From Candidatus Uhrbacteria bacterium (lineage in GTDB: Bacteria > Patescibacteriota > Patescibacteriia > UBA9934 > UBA10169): 7,855 bases of DNA. Shown in pieces: positions 6,278-7,855 of this stretch. Location: assembly GCA_003505155.1 (NCBI GenBank), contig DNYJ01000016.1, positions 1 to 7,855 on the forward strand. The letters are read 5' to 3'. The stretch's first letter is position 1; the number at the start of each line of letters is the position of its first letter. The position numbers and the translations under genes were made by a program. A model generated the notes under the pieces. It was not told the origin of the DNA. It saw nothing but the letters and a program-made list of their open reading frames with translations, and made no database searches.

Positions 6278-6286
6278 ATGATAACA
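6278..6286 (-). promoter_or_regulatory. Possible extended -10 promoter of the AT-rich hypothetical gene
   Basis: On the minus strand TGTTATCAT (6286-6278) fits an extended -10 (TG-N-TATNAT), the same form as the TGGTATCAT before the cell-wall operon. The predicted RNA start is near 6271, about 20 nt before the ATG at 6250. No good -35 is visible. A CATAAT at 6265-6260 is an alternative that would give a nearly leaderless RNA. Confidence 0.3.
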
Positions 6287-6403
6287 TACAAACACACCAT
6301 TTAGCTCACCAGGCAAGAAATTGAGCGCCTCAAAAGCGTATCATACGAGGAGGAAAACATGGAAGCCGTATTTGTCCACTTTTTCCTGGAAGATTCATGG
6401 AGT

Positions 6404-6441
6404 GTTGAAAAAGAAGCGCCTCGCAAGGTTGTCGCGAGGCG
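6404..6441 (-). terminator. Rho-independent terminator of the kinase-like gene
   Basis: On the minus strand an 8-bp GC-rich stem, CGCCTCGC (6441-6434) with GCGAGGCG (6424-6417), encloses a 9-nt loop and is followed by CTTCTTTTTC. It begins 21 nt past the TGA of the kinase-like gene (6463). Confidence 0.75.
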
Positions 6442-6462
6442 AGGGTTCTGTCTGATCGTGCT

Positions 6463-7482
6463 TCAGACGAACAAGGGGGGATCATGGGTGTCGTCGCGGC
6501 TGGGCGGACGGTTTTCTGCGGAGGGACCGCGGCTGTCTTCGTCTCCGGCGCGCGAGGCGCTTGAGGTGTCCTCGACACCGATCGGATTCGGAAGCAGGGC
6601 GGCGCGCTGCTCTTCAGGCAGAGAGTGGAGGGCACGCATGAGTTCATGCGCGAACTGGTAGCACGAGCTGTGCCGATTCTTCGGGTTGGGCGCCATGGCT
6701 TTTTGGAACACGGCGATCAATTCTTCCGGCAAGGCCAGTCGCACGAGCGTCCAGTGGGGGAAGACGCCGCGTGAGGCGCGCTTCATGACACGGCTTGCTG
6801 TTTCTCCTGTCATGGCCATGCCCTCGATGCCGAGGAGGATGGAGAGGAGTGTGAGGGCGAGCGACCATTCGTCGGTGGCGGGCGAGACGACGTGCTCCTT
6901 CGTTTGTTCAGGCGCCATGTACGCCGGCGTCCCTTGGACCCTGCCGGGCACACGGCCCGCGCAGACCTGTCCGATCGGCGTGGCGATGTCGAAGTCGAAG
7001 AGAACGGGGTGCGGGCCGCGGGGTGTTTCCCGAAAGCAGACGTTCTGCGGCTTGACGTCGCAATTCACCCATCCGTGCCGGTGGAGATCGTGCAGACCAA
7101 GCGCGAGAATGATCCCCGCGCGTAGCCACCCTTCGAGCGTGAGGCACGGGAAGATCTCCCTCCAGTCCCACGCGTGCAGAGGAATGAACTCGCGGCGGAA
7201 GCCGACGACCGTTCCTTTCTTGGTCTTGATGAGGTCGAGGAACTCCGGAAAAGTTGGCGGCCGCAGACTCGAGATCACGACGAACATGAGCATTATGCGG
7301 CTGAAGGACTTCTTCTCGGCGTCCTCGGTGGGGACGTGCGCGACCGTGCCGTCGGCGAGAAGGAGCGCACGATGTCGTCTCTGCGCCCGAGGGTTCAGCT
7401 CGCGCGCGACGTGGAGCTCGACACCCCCCACAACGATGGTGAAAGGTTCAGGATCAGCTTCAGAAGCGGAGACCAGAGACAA
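6463..7482 (-). CDS. Ser/Thr protein kinase-like protein with divergent catalytic motifs
   Basis: A 339-residue cytosolic protein with a eukaryotic-like kinase fold. The catalytic loop reads NCDVKPQN (140-147), keeping Asp142, Lys144 and Asn147 but with NCD in place of HRD. The Mg-binding motif is DFD (163-165) instead of DFG. GTPAYMAPE (184-192) is a clear activation-segment end, DEWSLA (204-209) matches the alpha-F motif, and Arg270 the late conserved Arg. The N-lobe is poorly conserved: I see no clear glycine-rich loop or VAIK lysine. It may be an active atypical kinase or a weak/pseudo kinase. There is no transmembrane or sensor domain, and the tail (about 303-339) is polar and disordered-looking. 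The TTG start at 7482 is supported by GGAGAG 5 nt upstream and by the lack of another usable start after the promoter. It is monocistronic, divergent from the tRNA gene. No partner phosphatase or FHA protein is in view. Confidence 0.85.
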   Translation of the reverse strand: MSLVSASEADPEPFTIVVGGVELHVARELNPRAQRRHRALLLADGTVAHVPTEDAEKKSFSRIMLMFVVISSLRPPTFPEFLDLIKTKKGTVVGFRREFIPLHAWDWREIFPCLTLEGWLRAGIILALGLHDLHRHGWVNCDVKPQNVCFRETPRGPHPVLFDFDIATPIGQVCAGRVPGRVQGTPAYMAPEQTKEHVVSPATDEWSLALTLLSILLGIEGMAMTGETASRVMKRASRGVFPHWTLVRLALPEELIAVFQKAMAPNPKNRHSSCYQFAHELMRALHSLPEEQRAALLPNPIGVEDTSSASRAGDEDSRGPSAENRPPSRDDTHDPPLFV

Positions 7483-7487
7483 CGAAG

Positions 7488-7493
7488 CTCTCC
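7488..7493 (-). promoter_or_regulatory. Shine-Dalgarno site fixing the TTG start of the kinase-like gene
   Basis: GGAGAG on the minus strand (7493-7488) is separated by 5 nt from TTG (7482-7480). It is the clearest ribosome binding site attached to a confident gene in this window. An ATG at 7495 overlaps it in another frame but reads only 11 codons. Confidence 0.55.
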
Positions 7494-7530
7494 ATGTTTG
7501 GTGTAGAAGAACAAGAACACAGCGAGCGGG

Positions 7531-7559
7531 AGCGTATCGGAAATCCCTCCCCGCGTCAA
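7531..7559 (-). promoter_or_regulatory. Sigma70-like promoter of the kinase-like gene
   Basis: On the minus strand TTGACG (7559-7554) is followed by a 17-bp spacer and TACGCT (7536-7531). The predicted RNA start is near 7524, about 40 nt before the TTG start codon. Its -35 lies 3 bp from the -35 of the tRNA promoter facing the other way. Confidence 0.6.
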
Positions 7560-7562
7560 TCG

Positions 7563-7591
7563 TTGACGATAGGTAAAAACTTCGATATCCT
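7563..7591 (+). promoter_or_regulatory. Sigma70-like promoter of tRNA-Glu
   Basis: TTGACG (7563-7568), a 17-bp spacer and TATCCT (7586-7591) precede the tRNA. The predicted RNA start is near 7598, leaving a 5' leader of about 13 nt for RNase P to remove. Confidence 0.7.
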
Positions 7592-7610
7592 GCCGATGCT
7601 TTTCCAATTT

Positions 7611-7685
7611 GGCCCCATCGTCTATCGGTTAGGACATCAGGTTCTCATCCTGGTAAGCAGGGTTCGACTCCCTGTGGGGTCACCA
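7611..7685 (+). tRNA. tRNA-Glu (anticodon CUC)
   Basis: A full cloverleaf is visible. The acceptor stem GGCCCCA (7611-7617) pairs with TGGGGTC (7675-7681), with one G-U. A short D arm contains GGTTAGG. The anticodon stem TCAGG/CCTGG (7637-7641/7649-7653) carries loop TTCTCAT with anticodon CTC (7644-7646). The T arm is CAGGG/CCCTG (7658-7662/7670-7674) with loop TTCGACT. Discriminator A7682 is followed by an encoded CCA (7683-7685). It reads GAG codons. It has its own promoter and terminator and appears to be a single-gene unit. Confidence 0.96.
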
Positions 7686-7855
7686 AAAGCTTCTCCGTCG
7701 AATTTGATGGAGAAGTTTTTGATTGAGGGAACATCGCGCAGCAAGAAGTCGAGCGGTTCGTTGAGAACGAGCTTGTGTAGGCCTCCATTCTTCGCCACGA
7801 TCTTTTTGAAGAGGATGGAGAGGACATAATGGGGTCGTACCGTTACTTCTAACAT
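7637..7855 (-). CDS. Questionable frame entering from the right edge, ending antisense to tRNA-Glu
   Basis: This is an open minus-strand frame of 72 residues, counted from an ATG at the window edge; the true start may lie outside. The first roughly 58 residues look protein-like (VRPHYVLSILFKKIV near the start, then NEPLDFLL), and many codons end in C or G as in neighbouring genes. However, the frame then runs through the tRNA terminator stem and into the antisense of the tRNA itself, stopping inside the anticodon stem. The last part (GDPTGSRTLL) is the typical product of translating a tRNA backwards. Either it is a chance frame, or a real gene whose 3' end has been lost or fused next to the tRNA. 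Confidence 0.25.
   Translation of the reverse strand: MLEVTVRPHYVLSILFKKIVAKNGGLHKLVLNEPLDFLLRDVPSIKNFSIKFDGEAFGDPTGSRTLLTRMRT
7685..7720 (+). terminator. Strong intrinsic terminator of tRNA-Glu
   Basis: CTTCTCC (7690-7696) pairs with GGAGAAG (7709-7715), followed by five T (7716-7720). The stem can extend inward by a G-T, T-A and C-G pair and outward by A-T pairs to about 15 bp, with loop GAATTT. The A-rich 5' flank also gives a TTTT tail on the minus strand, so it may act in both directions. Confidence 0.85.

Noticed and set aside
6251..6316. TTG start extending the AT-rich hypothetical protein by 22 residues
   Set aside because: The added residues look unlike the rest of the protein, no well-placed Shine-Dalgarno site precedes the TTG, and a likely promoter -10 falls inside this stretch.
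6686..7576. A 296-codon plus-strand frame opposite the kinase-like gene
   Set aside because: Its product is Arg/Ser-rich without motifs, while the opposite strand shows ordered kinase motifs, a promoter, a Shine-Dalgarno site and a terminator.
1..7855. CRISPR array, transposon, phage module, toxin-antitoxin pair or defence island
   Set aside because: I saw no regularly spaced repeats, no transposase or integrase motifs, and no adjacent small toxin/antitoxin-like pair.

Overview
The window looks like bacterial chromosome, moderately to highly GC-rich, with dense, short, mostly unrelated transcription units. Several traits suggest a reduced-genome lineage of the Candidate Phyla Radiation (Patescibacteria) type. 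The Mur ligase lacks the usual N-terminal domain. The class B penicillin-binding protein has an altered N-terminal motif and a long acidic insert. A membrane-anchored protein ends in Ca2+-loop (thrombospondin type 3-like) repeats. Most starts lack a good Shine-Dalgarno sequence. This placement is an inference from gene architecture; no marker gene here settles it.

Layout from left to right. (1) The 3' part of a very GC-rich, unrecognised gene (3-410, +), followed by a perfect 18-bp hairpin. (2) A minus-strand gene for a small acidic protein resembling DUF4178 (562-1008), with its own terminator at 482-518. (3) A divergent promoter region (1009-1133) whose two putative -35 boxes overlap. (4) A tight plus-strand operon, 1134-5533: a membrane-anchored protein with C-terminal Ca2+-loop repeats, an FtsI/PBP2-type transpeptidase overlapping it by 4 nt, and a MurF-type ligase starting 3 nt after the transpeptidase stop. 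MurF would complete the peptidoglycan precursor with D-Ala-D-Ala and the transpeptidase would crosslink it outside the membrane. The first gene is therefore a candidate wall or division accessory protein. The usual companions (murE, mraY, murD, ftsW, murG) do not follow. (5) An AT-rich, unrecognised minus-strand gene (5600-6250). (6) A minus-strand Ser/Thr-kinase-like gene with divergent catalytic motifs (6463-7482) and its terminator. (7) A tRNA-Glu(CUC) gene transcribed away from the kinase, with two sigma70-like promoters set back to back, followed by a strong hairpin terminator. (8) A questionable minus-strand frame entering from the right edge and running through the terminator into the antisense of the tRNA.

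No CRISPR array, insertion sequence, integrase or recognisable defence system is visible. The most noteworthy items are the cell-wall operon with its anchored Ca2+-loop protein, the truncated MurF, the atypical kinase, and the symmetric kinase/tRNA promoter pair.
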